Under the pieces are notes generated by a model. The model did no database searches. It was given only the letters and a program-made list of their open reading frames with translations, and was not told where the DNA came from. Positions 10,001 to 17,911 of a DNA stretch of 64,000 nucleotides are shown here, in pieces. The position numbers and the translations under genes are program-made. The stretch comes from Larkinella knui. GTDB taxonomy: Bacteria > Bacteroidota > Bacteroidia > Cytophagales > Spirosomataceae. The DNA lies in the NCBI RefSeq assembly GCF_003858645.1, contig NZ_RQJP01000003.1:372001-436000 (forward strand), in the 5' to 3' direction. Every line of letters begins with the position of its first letter. Position 1 is the first letter of the stretch.

Positions 10001-12220
10001 GATCCACAGGGAACCTCCACGACCGCTACGTTGTCGATCGTCATCAACAACACCCTGAACGGGTTTGATGGTTATCTGGATCAGGTCCGTTGTGACAGCA
10101 TTACAGGCTGGGCCTGGAACCGGGACCGGCCCAATTTTGCCGTCACCATCGAGTTTCTGGACGGCGCGACCGTCGAATCAGCCACCGTTATCGGTACGAC
10201 CGTGGCCGACTTTTACCGCCAGGATTTGAAAAATGCGGGAAAAGGAAACGGAGCGCACGGGTACCGGTTTCTGGTTCCGGAGCGTTTAAAAGACGCTCAA
10301 TCACACACCATCTGGGGGCGGGTCGAGGGGACCTACCTTCTGAAATGGTCGCCCAAAACCCTGACTTGTGAGAGCCCGATAACGCCCCCGCCACCCAATC
10401 TGCCACCGGTTGCTCCTTCGGTTGCCTCACTCAGCCTGACGGTCGGCCAATCGTTCACGACGCCCCTGCCCCCGTTTACCGATCCGGATAATGATCCATT
10501 GACCTACAGCCTGGCGGGGTCGGTGCCCGGGCTGACTTTCAGTGCGGCTTCCCGGATGCTGAGCGGTACGCCAGCGACGGCCGGTGTGTTCAGCCTGACC
10601 TACACGGCCACCGATGCGAATCTGGCCACACCTGCGGTTTTTAGTGTTTCCGTTGAAAGTCCACCGGTTGTCAACACACCACCGGTAGCGCCGGCACCCC
10701 AATCGTTTTCGGCCCTGACCGGGCAAGCTTACTCGACGACCCTGCCCCCATTCACCGATCCGGAAAATGGGCCATTGACCTACAGTCTGGCGGGAATTGT
10801 ACCGGGTCTGAACTTCAATACGGGCAGCCGTATACTGAGTGGTACGCCCACCACAACCGGTACGTATAGCCTGACCTACACCGCTACCGACGCCCGGAAT
10901 TTGGCCCAAAGTGTCGATGTAACCGTAATTATTTCGAATACCGCTACCACTTCCCCCCCATTGAGTCTGGCGGGATACGACGGTTATCTATCGACGGTCA
11001 ACTGCGCTGTTTTTTCGGGCTGGGTGTGGCACCGGGACAAACCCAATGTGCCGCTCACCGTTGAATTTCTGGAGGGGGCTACACTTGAAACCGCCAGGCG
11101 GATCGACGCCATTCTGGCCGATATTTTTCGGCAGGATTTAAAAACCGCCAACAAAGGAAATGGCAACCACGGGTATGCCTTTGCCGTTCCCGAAAGTCTG
11201 AAAGACAATCAGTCTCACACCATCTGGGCGCGGGTTGAGGGGGCGGCTTATGTGCTTCGCCAGTCGCCCAAATCGATCACCTGCGAAAGCTCTGCCACCC
11301 CTGCGCCGAATCAGCCACCGGTCAACAAAGCCCCCGTGGCTCCCACTCTGGCGTCCACGACCGCAACCCTTGGTCAGTCATATGCCACCACCCTGGCGGC
11401 TTTTACCGATCCCGAAAACGGGACCTTGACCTATGCTGTGGCGGGGCTTCCTGCCTGGCTCAGTTTCAATTCCGACACCCGCGTTTTAAGTGGCACACCT
11501 ACTGCAATGGGCACCCATTCTCTGACGTATACCGCCACGGACGATAAAAATGCCAAAACCAGCCTCACTCTGACGCTGACCGTTAATCCAGCTCCGGTCA
11601 CAGGAAACTTTCAAGGCTACCTGGATCTGGTCAATTGTACGAGTTTTTCGGGCTGGGTGTGGAACCGGGATAAACCCAATACCGCCGTCACCATCGAGTT
11701 TCTGGAGGGGGCAACGCTGGCCACGGCCAAAGTAGCCGGAACGGCAACGGCCGACATTTTCCGGCAAGATTTAAAAGATGCCGGAAAAGGCAATGGAGCC
11801 CACGGTTATTTTTATACCGTACCCCAAAGCCTGAAAAACAGCCAGCAACGCACCATTTGGGGGCGGGTTCAGGGCAATAGCTATGTGCTCTTATGGTCGC
11901 CCAAAACCATCACCTGCGCGCCGAATCAACGGATTGGAACGGAAGAAAAGGCCGATGACAAATCGGTTCAGGATCTTTTCATCACGCCAAACCCAACAAC
12001 CGGGCTGGTTACTGCCCGCTTCCAGTTGGTCGAAAATCAAAAAGCCACGTTAAGTGTCACCGACCTGTCGGGCCGAACGTTGCATCAGCGCGACGTTTTG
12101 GGAACGGGTCGGCCCCAGGAAGAAACCATCGATATGAGACCAAACGCCGACGGAATGTATTTCATTCATCTCAAAACCGCCCGGCAAACCCGAAGTGGGC
12201 GGGTGCTTTTACACCGGTAA
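7028..12220 (+). CDS. Secreted modular GH78 alpha-L-rhamnosidase with T9SS sorting domain
   Basis: ATG 7028 is preferred over an upstream in-frame GTG because it begins a clean signal peptide (MNWILYGLVLCLSLPAFAQ). The mature protein of about 1710 residues starts with the GH78 beta-domains, then the alpha/alpha barrel with the GH78 signature TDCPQRDERQGW (acidic residues D493, D498, E499) and the later TTWELWNG (E774). It should remove terminal L-rhamnose from polysaccharides or glycosides outside the cell. Behind the enzyme lie four putative-Ig (He_PIG-like) modules at about 920-1008, 1123-1210, 1216-1303 and 1433-1521, and three copies of a roughly 105-residue unknown module at about 1012-1118, 1315-1421 and 1526-1632. 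Residues about 1648-1730 match a type A T9SS sorting domain (PNPTTG start, GMYFIHL near the end), so surface attachment or secretion through the type IX system is expected. Confidence 0.92.
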   Translation: MNWILYGLVLCLSLPAFAQRTLTIADLHTENLTNPEGITRSAPRLSWILTSNQRNLKQDKYQILVASSLDKLNQNEGDLWNSGLVTSDRSQWVAYAGQALNSRQLCFWKVKIRSKDGVESGWSQPARWTMGLLQSTDWTAQWIGLEQAFEWDAPRAVNTRLSARYFRKQATLTKPIKQATAYISGLGLYELSLNGRKVGDAVLAPGPTEYDKRVLYNTYDVTTYLQAGDNAFGVTLGNGRYFGMRVGQPKVPATTNYGYPKLRLQIEVTYTDGTTEKIVSDPSWKVTADGPIRANNEFDGEEYDATRELTGWDQTGYNADSWLTASVVNAPASRIESQTNPPIRVTQTLAPVSVQQPEPGKYVFDLGQNMVGWARLKVQGPRGTRVVLRFAENIQSDGNLQTDNLRSAEAKDTYTLKGGGEEIWEPRFTYHGFRYVEVTGYPGTPTTQSLEGRIVHDDLPQTGTLTTSNDLLNKIYSNAFWSIRGNYRGIPTDCPQRDERQGWLGDRATVSTGESFIYDNQSLYAKWLDDIESAQKPDGGIPDIVPTYWKYATPSVTWPSTYVLVANMLYEQFGDDEPIRKHYASMKKWVTYLEKYSENYIQQADEYGDWALPPESMYLTKSEDPTRKTDGRLLNTAYYYYVLKRMEQFAVLTGNEGDRATFSSRAALVKSAFNQTFLNPVTGQYSNNTVTANLLALACGLVPDELRQAVFNQMTAVIEGKFNGQISTGVVGTQWLMRTLTANGRSDLAMRLATNTAYPSWGYMVQNGATTTWELWNGNKAPAFMNSGNHVMQLGDLPIWLYENIAGIKSGEAGFKSIVMRPVPAGNLNRVSSTFASAYGTIASEWTAADGEFRWKITVPGNTTALVSIPADKLASVREGNQPAENATGVTFLRIEDGRALFQVGSGTYDFLSTPETPENRPPVAPAFAPPTGTVNKAYTYTLPAFTDPEGGAVTHTLSGTVAGLTFNSTTRVLSGTPTTAGTYPLVVQATDPQGTSTTATLSIVINNTLNGFDGYLDQVRCDSITGWAWNRDRPNFAVTIEFLDGATVESATVIGTTVADFYRQDLKNAGKGNGAHGYRFLVPERLKDAQSHTIWGRVEGTYLLKWSPKTLTCESPITPPPPNLPPVAPSVASLSLTVGQSFTTPLPPFTDPDNDPLTYSLAGSVPGLTFSAASRMLSGTPATAGVFSLTYTATDANLATPAVFSVSVESPPVVNTPPVAPAPQSFSALTGQAYSTTLPPFTDPENGPLTYSLAGIVPGLNFNTGSRILSGTPTTTGTYSLTYTATDARNLAQSVDVTVIISNTATTSPPLSLAGYDGYLSTVNCAVFSGWVWHRDKPNVPLTVEFLEGATLETARRIDAILADIFRQDLKTANKGNGNHGYAFAVPESLKDNQSHTIWARVEGAAYVLRQSPKSITCESSATPAPNQPPVNKAPVAPTLASTTATLGQSYATTLAAFTDPENGTLTYAVAGLPAWLSFNSDTRVLSGTPTAMGTHSLTYTATDDKNAKTSLTLTLTVNPAPVTGNFQGYLDLVNCTSFSGWVWNRDKPNTAVTIEFLEGATLATAKVAGTATADIFRQDLKDAGKGNGAHGYFYTVPQSLKNSQQRTIWGRVQGNSYVLLWSPKTITCAPNQRIGTEEKADDKSVQDLFITPNPTTGLVTARFQLVENQKATLSVTDLSGRTLHQRDVLGTGRPQEETIDMRPNADGMYFIHLKTARQTRSGRVLLHR

Positions 12221-12427
12221 GGCCCGGGAACCGGCTTGCCCAATCGACACGCCGGTTCCGGGTTCAGTGTCGTCGCCTTCTTCACCGCCGTCGGGTTCGA
12301 GCGTATCGTTTTCATCTTCCCGGGGCGCATCCGGGGGATTCATCAGTTCGGGCTTGGTTTCCAGACCAATCGCGTCCCGGTGGATTTCTTCTTCGGTTCT
12401 TTCCTGAACAGATTCCTGATTATTCAT
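12209..12427 (-). CDS. Small acidic hypothetical protein (72 aa)
   Basis: A 72-residue frame starting at ATG 12427 encodes a very acidic, Pro/Glu/Asp-rich, probably disordered protein with no hydrophobic segment. Its biased but coherent composition (runs such as TEEEIHRDAIGLETKP and PREDENDTLEPDGGEE) looks like real protein rather than a shadow of another gene. The last codons overlap the rhamnosidase 3' end by 12 bp and include a GC-rich inverted repeat. I recognise no family. Existence is probable, not certain. Confidence 0.5.
   Translation of the reverse strand: MNNQESVQERTEEEIHRDAIGLETKPELMNPPDAPREDENDTLEPDGGEEGDDTEPGTGVSIGQAGSRALPV
12223..12262. terminator. GC-rich hairpin after rhamnosidase gene
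   Basis: The arm CCCGGGAACCGGC (12223-12235) pairs with GCCGGTTCCGGG (12251-12262) with one bulged base, three bases after the rhamnosidase stop codon. There is no following T run. It is probably a transcription end point, and it lies inside the 3' part of the small opposite-strand gene. Confidence 0.45.
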
Positions 12428-12602
12428 TGTATGGGATCATAGAGTATACGCCTTCTGTAACCGCCGATCAACCGGAATGTTTCCGGTCTGTGCGGAGCCA
12501 GTGGCTGGCTAACCGCGGGTACCCGGCTCTGAGCCGGTCAGAAAACCCGTGCAAATATCACCTCTCCTGAAACCTCAGCCGGGGATCGGTAGTTATAGAA
12601 GC

Positions 12603-13538
12603 ATGAAGTTATTTTTGCGCGTTCTACGCTGGGCTTTTATCGTCATCGTTGTTCTGTTTGCTGGCTTACTAACCGCTGCACACTGGGTAAAATCGCGGGA
12701 TAGTGACGAAGAAATCGCGGAAAACTTCCGCCATGAGCGGGTCAAGGCGGTGGTTCACCGGTATAAAATCAACGACCGGACCATCCGGTATATGGAAACC
12801 GACGAACCGGGTCAGGATTCGTTGCCGGTCGTGTTGTTTGTTCATGGTGCGCCCAGTTCATCGGCTTTTTTTACCAAATTCTTTAAAGATACGACCCTTA
12901 TCAACCACGCTCATCTGGTGGCCGTCGACCGGCCCGGCTACGGTTATTCGGATTTCGGGCGGGTCGAAACGTCCATTGTCAAACAGGCCCGGTTGCTGCA
13001 ACCGCTGATGAACCGCTACCGGAAAGCGCCGTTTATTATGCTGGTGGGATCGTCCTATGGCGGCTCGGTGGCGGCCCGCCTGGCCATGAACAACCCGGAT
13101 TTAGTGGATCAGGTGGTGTTTGTCTCATCGGCGCTGGGGCCGGGTCTGGAGCGCACCTACCCCATTAGCTATTTCATCGACAAACCGCCGTTACGGTGGC
13201 TGATCCCGCGGTTGTTGCTGCTGGCCAACGACGAGAAACTGGCGCACCGTGAAGCGTTGACCGAAATTTTGCCCGACTGGTCGAAGATCAAAGCCGGGGT
13301 GACTTTTCTGCACGGGCAGCGCGATGATCTGGTGTATCCGACCAATGTGGCTTTTGGGCGCACGCACCTGATCAATGCCAAATCCAAGGAGTTTTTATTA
13401 CCGGAAAACCGCCACGACATCGTGTTTAAAAAACGGGAATATGTGGCGCAGATCATTTCCAATATTCTGACTACCTACGCCCATTCGATTGACCCCGTCA
13501 AAAGCAGTCATAAAGAATACATGACGGCCAACCAATAA
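12603..13538 (+). CDS. Membrane-anchored alpha/beta hydrolase
   Basis: The start at ATG 12603 is chosen over an upstream in-frame ATG at 12549 because it gives a normal N-terminus: MKLFLRVLRW and a single hydrophobic helix (about 10-27). The remaining 280 residues are an alpha/beta hydrolase fold: oxyanion-hole HG at 81-82, nucleophile elbow GSSYGG with Ser151, a late-strand acid in GQRDD (D241 or D242), and His271 in NRHDIV. The substrate cannot be read from the sequence; lipase, esterase or haloperoxidase-like labels would be equally weak. It is followed after one base by the GH130 gene, so the two are probably co-expressed. Confidence 0.85.
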   Translation: MKLFLRVLRWAFIVIVVLFAGLLTAAHWVKSRDSDEEIAENFRHERVKAVVHRYKINDRTIRYMETDEPGQDSLPVVLFVHGAPSSSAFFTKFFKDTTLINHAHLVAVDRPGYGYSDFGRVETSIVKQARLLQPLMNRYRKAPFIMLVGSSYGGSVAARLAMNNPDLVDQVVFVSSALGPGLERTYPISYFIDKPPLRWLIPRLLLLANDEKLAHREALTEILPDWSKIKAGVTFLHGQRDDLVYPTNVAFGRTHLINAKSKEFLLPENRHDIVFKKREYVAQIISNILTTYAHSIDPVKSSHKEYMTANQ

Positions 13539-13539
13539 C

Positions 13540-14568
13540 ATGAAAAAGTATCAACTCCGTCGTTTATCGGATCAGCCCATTCTGACGGCCGCCGATGTAA
13601 AACCGTCGCATCCGCAATTTCAGGTGATGGGCGCTTTCAATCCCGCAGCCTGCCGGTTGGGCGACGAAGTTCTGCTGTTGTTGCGGGTGGCCGAAGCCGT
13701 GGAAACGCAGCCCGGAAAAATTCAGGTGCCCGTCGTTCAGCAGCAGGCCGGTCATTTCCAACTGGTTATCAAAACCTTTCCCGAACCGGAGGGCGACTAT
13801 GATCCGCGCGTGGTTCAAATCGATGATCAGGCCTACCTGACGTCGCTGAGTCATTTGCGGCTCGCCCGCAGCAATGACGGTATTCACTTTACAGTCGATG
13901 AGAAACCGTTCATTTTTCCGGAACGCGCCGACGAATCCTTCGGCGTGGAAGATGCCCGAATTACCTTTCTGGATGGGCAATACTGGATTACGTATACGGC
14001 GGTTTCGGAAAACGGCCCCGGCGTGGGCTTGATCATTACGAGCGATTTCGTGACGTTCGAACGGAAGGGCATGGTCATTGCCCCCCCCAACAAGGATGCG
14101 TGTCTGTTTCCGCAGAAGATAAATGGCTACTACTACATGCTGCACCGGCCCATGGTTTCGGATATTGGCAAACCGTCGGTCTGGCTGGCCCGGTCGCCGG
14201 ATGGGGTGCATTGGGGCGACCATCAGTTTCTATTCGGAGCTGCCGGAACCCCCTGGGAACACCTGAAAATTGGTGCCGGACCAGAACCGATGCTGACCGA
14301 CGAAGGCTGGCTGGTTTGCTACCACGGCGCCAGCGTCGACCACGCCTATTCGCTGTCGCTGGCCCTCCTCGACCGCAACGATCCTACCCGCATCCTCGAC
14401 CGGTCGACGGCGCCGTTGATGGTTCCGGAACTGGACTGGGAAAAAACCGGATTTTTCCCCAATGTCGTTTTTAGCAACGGCTGGGTCCGGATGCCCGACG
14501 GCCGGATTCTGGTGTATTACGGGGCCGCCGACTATTGCGTGGGCGTGGCCGAACTGGTGACCGTTTAA
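13540..14568 (+). CDS. Glycoside hydrolase family 130 protein (beta-mannoside phosphorylase/hydrolase type)
   Basis: The 342-residue protein is a single five-bladed propeller typical of GH130: FNPAACRLGDEVLLLLR near 33-49, DPR at 88-90, the family motif GVEDAR at 135-140 with the expected catalytic Asp138, KDACLFPQKINGYY near 185-199, and a GAGPEPMLTDEGW stretch. GH130 enzymes phosphorolyse or hydrolyse beta-linked mannosides. There is no signal peptide, so it should act in the cytosol on imported oligosaccharides. The start lies one base after the hydrolase stop. Its stop codon overlaps that of the convergent MFS gene in a shared TTAA. Whether it is a phosphorylase or a hydrolase is undecided. 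Confidence 0.88.
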   Translation: MKKYQLRRLSDQPILTAADVKPSHPQFQVMGAFNPAACRLGDEVLLLLRVAEAVETQPGKIQVPVVQQQAGHFQLVIKTFPEPEGDYDPRVVQIDDQAYLTSLSHLRLARSNDGIHFTVDEKPFIFPERADESFGVEDARITFLDGQYWITYTAVSENGPGVGLIITSDFVTFERKGMVIAPPNKDACLFPQKINGYYYMLHRPMVSDIGKPSVWLARSPDGVHWGDHQFLFGAAGTPWEHLKIGAGPEPMLTDEGWLVCYHGASVDHAYSLSLALLDRNDPTRILDRSTAPLMVPELDWEKTGFFPNVVFSNGWVRMPDGRILVYYGAADYCVGVAELVTV

Positions 14569-15848
14569 CGGGCGGTTACGGGTTGTCCACCAGTTACTTG
14601 CGAACCCTTTGCGGCTTCAGCCGCCTGTTTCCTAGCAACGTATTTATTGATCGAATACATCATCACAATCGTGATCGCCATCGTCGCGGCTACGATATAC
14701 CCCAGTACATCGTAACGCCCCAGCGAACCATCCTTGCTCTGGACCACGATCAGTCCCGCAATCATGGAGGCAATACCGCCGGATATTTGCTGAACCGACG
14801 AATTGATGCCCATGTAGGCACCGCGGTCTTGCGGATCGGGAACACCCGAAACCAGCGCCGAGGACGAAACCATCCGGGCGGATATTCCGGCAAACAGCAG
14901 CACGTTGATCACCATGATTTGCCACAGTGGCGTTACTCCCAGGTTGCAATAGACCATCACGACGGCCATGCCCCACAGGGATGCGTATAAAAACATGGGA
15001 AATTTGCCGATTTTATCACTGAGTTTCCCCGACAACGGCCCAATGATGATGGCGGAAACACCGGTTACCATGTAAATCAGCGGCAGTTCGGCCTGGGAAA
15101 TACCCAGGTTATAAATGGCAAACGCACTTCCGAAGGGCATCATCATAAAACCACCGGTGGCCAGAAGCGTCGTGCTGGCAAAACCCCGCAAATAGCTCGG
15201 ACGCGAAACCGTATGGAGCAAATGCTGAAACGGATTTCGCTCCGATTTCAACTTCAAATGGGCATTGACCGGTTTCATATAGATCACAATTGCAAGGCCG
15301 ACCAGAACACTGACGCCCACAATCAGCAGAAAAGGCGAATGCCAGCCGAGGGTATTGGCCAGGTACAATCCCACCGGAATGCCCAGTACCTGACTCGCTG
15401 CGAACGCCGATTGGACGACGCCCATCACCCGCCCGCGCATCTGGAAAGCAAACAGATCCGTGATGATGGCAAACCCGATTGAACCAATGACTCCGCCGAA
15501 AATACCGGTAACGATGCGGGCGATCAGTAAAAAATGGTAGTCGGGCGCAATACCGCAAAGCAGCGTTCCCAGCACAAAACCGCTGTAAAAAAACAGCAGC
15601 ATTTTTTTCCGATCAAACCGGTCGGCAAACCCGGCCGTGAGCAGCCCTGCAATCCCGGCACTAAACGCATACGCAGAAACGACCCAGCCGAACTGAGCCG
15701 TTGTAATGTTGAGTTCAATCATCAACTGAGCCCCCAACGGGGACAACACCATAAAATCCAGAATAACCGTAAACTGGATGAAGGCCAGCATGGCAATAAT
15801 GGCTTTTTCGTACCTGGTAAATGGAGTGGTTGTGGCAGCAGTGTTCAT
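14565..15848 (-). CDS. MFS transporter of the drug:proton antiporter type
   Basis: The 427-residue protein has about twelve hydrophobic helices and major-facilitator signatures: an N-terminal segment with FMVLSPLG, the loop 2-3 motif GFADRFDRKK, and the helix 4-5 region RIVTGIFGGVIGSIGFAI. This arrangement fits the DHA1 branch (AraJ/Bcr-like exporters of drugs, sugars or amino acids). The substrate is not evident. It lies downstream of the VOC and tetR genes on the same strand, but 185 bp separate it from the VOC gene and no copy of the GAACGTTC operator is present before it. Confidence 0.85.
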   Translation of the reverse strand: MNTAATTTPFTRYEKAIIAMLAFIQFTVILDFMVLSPLGAQLMIELNITTAQFGWVVSAYAFSAGIAGLLTAGFADRFDRKKMLLFFYSGFVLGTLLCGIAPDYHFLLIARIVTGIFGGVIGSIGFAIITDLFAFQMRGRVMGVVQSAFAASQVLGIPVGLYLANTLGWHSPFLLIVGVSVLVGLAIVIYMKPVNAHLKLKSERNPFQHLLHTVSRPSYLRGFASTTLLATGGFMMMPFGSAFAIYNLGISQAELPLIYMVTGVSAIIIGPLSGKLSDKIGKFPMFLYASLWGMAVVMVYCNLGVTPLWQIMVINVLLFAGISARMVSSSALVSGVPDPQDRGAYMGINSSVQQISGGIASMIAGLIVVQSKDGSLGRYDVLGYIVAATMAITIVMMYSINKYVARKQAAEAAKGSQVTGGQPVTAR

Positions 15849-16033
15849 AGCGTCTCTTTTCGGCAGTATTGGTTGTTTTTTAAATTAAATGCGCTCTCTA
15901 TGAATGACTTGAGAGTTTCCGCCCCCGATTGAATTTCGGGGATCGGATAAAGATGGGACATTTTTGGAACCGATCGCCGGTGCCGGCATTAAAAAACCGT
16001 TAAAACGGTTACCCGTTTGGGATCGATTTCCGG

Positions 16034-16432
16034 CTACGCTACGGTCGAAACCGCGGGCCGGGTTTGATTTTCGGGCAGACAGCTTACTTCAATCTGTACG
16101 TTGCCCGGACCGGAAAAATAGAACCCCAGCGAACCCCGGATGGGTCGTGGTTCGCGTTCTACCGGCACGCCCGCAGCCAGCAGCCGTTGGTACACTTCGT
16201 GAACCCGTTCGGGTTGTTTTACCAGAAAACCGAGGTGAAAATCAGGCGGATAAACCGGTATCGCCGATTTTTGAAAATTACTGAGCACGAGAACGAAGTT
16301 ATCTTCGCCGAATAAAACCGCCAAAACGTTGTTTCCTTTCGTTTCGCGGCATTCAAAATCGAAAATGCGTTTAAAAAAATCCGTGGCCGCGGCCACATCC
16401 GGTACACACAGATTCAGGTGATTTAGTTTCAT
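16034..16432 (-). CDS. VOC (glyoxalase/bleomycin resistance) family protein
   Basis: The 132-residue protein has the two-module VOC fold: MKLNHLNLCVPDVAAATDFF at the start, a middle strand with DFHLGFLV, and a C-terminal GNVQIEVS strand. Likely metal-binding positions are His5 and the Glu of QIEVS. VOC proteins include metal-dependent lyases, dioxygenases and antibiotic-binding proteins; the ligand is not predictable here. A perfect 14-bp palindrome sits 28 bp upstream of the start and resembles the site before the adjacent tetR gene, so repression by that TetR protein is likely. Confidence 0.85.
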   Translation of the reverse strand: MKLNHLNLCVPDVAAATDFFKRIFDFECRETKGNNVLAVLFGEDNFVLVLSNFQKSAIPVYPPDFHLGFLVKQPERVHEVYQRLLAAGVPVEREPRPIRGSLGFYFSGPGNVQIEVSCLPENQTRPAVSTVA

Positions 16433-16459
16433 ACGTGGATAAAAATTAGCAAGTTGATA

Positions 16460-16473
16460 AATGAACGTTCATT
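16460..16473. promoter_or_regulatory. Palindromic operator before the VOC gene
   Basis: The sequence AATGAACGTTCATT is a perfect 14-bp palindrome 28 bp upstream of the VOC start codon and just downstream of the tetR stop codon. The core GAACGTTC recurs before tetR at 17106-17113. Palindromes of this size are typical binding sites for TetR-family dimers. Confidence 0.65.
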
Positions 16474-16493
16474 ATTTTTTATGGCAAAAAAAA

Positions 16494-17087
16494 TCAGGGT
16501 TTCAAGGCTTTCAATACCAAATCCAGGGTTCGATTCAAGGTTTGTTCGTCCAGCACAAACTTCCCCCAGCCCGGCATTCCGTTCTCCGACTGATGGAATT
16601 TAATCAATTGATACAAAGGAGCATATGCCATTGACCAGTACACTTCAATTGGCAACTTCACCAGTTCATTTCGCTGAATGGCATTGGCTACGAAGGTTTT
16701 CATGGCCGCCGAAAATGGATTCTGCGCATCGCCCTGAAATTTTTCGTGCAACGGCGAATGCCGCATTTGCTCCATGAAATGCATCCGCAGCGGATACTTC
16801 ATACAATACTGAGCCCGGTTCATCCACTGTACCCGCAATCCTTCATCAAAATGCATGTCCGGGTCAAAACCTTTCAGCGTTTCCTGACTCATCACCAGCA
16901 TTTCTTCGTAATAAATCTGCCGAATAAGGTCTTCGCGATCCTTGAAATAAATGTAAATCGTGGCCGGAGAAACGCCCGCAGCTTTCGCCAGCTTCTGCAT
17001 GCTCAGACCATCGAAACCTTCTTTTACAATCATCTCCATCGCCTGTTCGCGAATAGCCAATTCCTTCAATTCGTCCCGCAATCTCAT
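16494..17087 (-). CDS. TetR/AcrR family transcriptional regulator
   Basis: The protein has 197 residues with an N-terminal TetR helix-turn-helix (about 10-60): AMEMIVKEGFDGLSMQKLA, then AAGVSPATIYIYFKDREDL, the canonical recognition-helix pattern. The helical ligand-binding part (60-197) is divergent, as usual, so the effector is unknown. A GAACGTTC palindrome lies 19 bp upstream of its ATG and a larger version of it precedes the VOC gene, which points to autorepression and repression of the VOC gene. Confidence 0.92.
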   Translation of the reverse strand: MRLRDELKELAIREQAMEMIVKEGFDGLSMQKLAKAAGVSPATIYIYFKDREDLIRQIYYEEMLVMSQETLKGFDPDMHFDEGLRVQWMNRAQYCMKYPLRMHFMEQMRHSPLHEKFQGDAQNPFSAAMKTFVANAIQRNELVKLPIEVYWSMAYAPLYQLIKFHQSENGMPGWGKFVLDEQTLNRTLDLVLKALKP

Positions 17088-17105
17088 TTCGATTCAAAAA
17101 TAAAC

Positions 17106-17113
17106 GAACGTTC
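17106..17113. promoter_or_regulatory. Putative TetR operator before tetR
   Basis: GAACGTTC is centred about 22 bp upstream of the tetR ATG in the 50-bp gap after the DUF6624 gene. It is identical to the core of the 14-bp palindrome before the VOC gene, consistent with an autoregulatory operator. Confidence 0.55.
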
Positions 17114-17137
17114 TTTTATTAAAAAATATTTTCTACT

Positions 17138-17818
17138 TTATTTTTCATCTCCGATCATGTACCGCTGTTTGATGGCTTCCATCGTCAGTACTTGATAAGC
17201 AACATCCAGCCGTTTTGCATTTTCTTCGACGGTTTGCGTAAAACCGGCTTTTTTGCGACGCTCGTTGACGGTGGCCGGATTTTCGATGGGCCAGATAAAG
17301 CATTCCTGCTTGCCCGGATCGGCCCTTAACCGGTAACACGATGCCTGCGTTCCGTAGATCTGGGGTTTGCGCTGCTCCGTCAGCAACCGATCCTGCATCA
17401 TGGCCACCAGCGACAGCGGCAGTTCATTAGCCTGCCCGGCTTTTTCGATGATTGGAAAATAAACCGCTATATCCGGCGAATGCTGAATAATGTGCCAGGC
17501 CGCCATGTGAGTTGGTTTGCCGACCAGCGAACTCCCGGGGTAGCCGTAGGTTTTGATGATTTCTCTGGTCCGAATCTGATTTGAACTGTCTACGCGGTTT
17601 TGATATTTCCAAAGCGTTCTGTTCAGATTTTCCTTGCTATTAAAAGCCGCCATGAGACTGTCGGCCAGTTTTTTGTTTTTGTGAATTTCTGAAATATAAG
17701 ACCGGTAGCGCTGGTCGAGCACAAACATGCTATCCAGTTCGCGCTTGAGCGGTTCATTAATCTGGCCATAACTCACCAAAGGTCCCGCACAGAGTAGCAA
17801 AAAAAGACATTTTTTCAT
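17138..17818 (-). CDS. DUF6624 domain-containing exported protein
   Basis: ATG 17818 is preferred because it begins a signal peptide (MKKCLFLLLCAGPLVSYGQ); the frame is open 17 codons further upstream. The 226-residue product carries the features of DUF6624, a family common in Bacteroidota: REIIKTYGYPGSSLVGK, a conserved AAWHIIQHSP, then LVAMMQDRLLTEQ and a C-terminal IEN-containing strand. No biochemical function is established for the family. It is divergent from the S9 peptidase gene and 50 bp ahead of tetR. Confidence 0.82.
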   Translation of the reverse strand: MKKCLFLLLCAGPLVSYGQINEPLKRELDSMFVLDQRYRSYISEIHKNKKLADSLMAAFNSKENLNRTLWKYQNRVDSSNQIRTREIIKTYGYPGSSLVGKPTHMAAWHIIQHSPDIAVYFPIIEKAGQANELPLSLVAMMQDRLLTEQRKPQIYGTQASCYRLRADPGKQECFIWPIENPATVNERRKKAGFTQTVEENAKRLDVAYQVLTMEAIKQRYMIGDEK

Positions 17819-17911
17819 AAAGTAATGCGTGATTCGCTGCATTTTACACATTGTGGAACAGATTGACAACGCATTTTGGTTAATTTAGTACGTTATTAAC
17901 CGGCTCAACTT

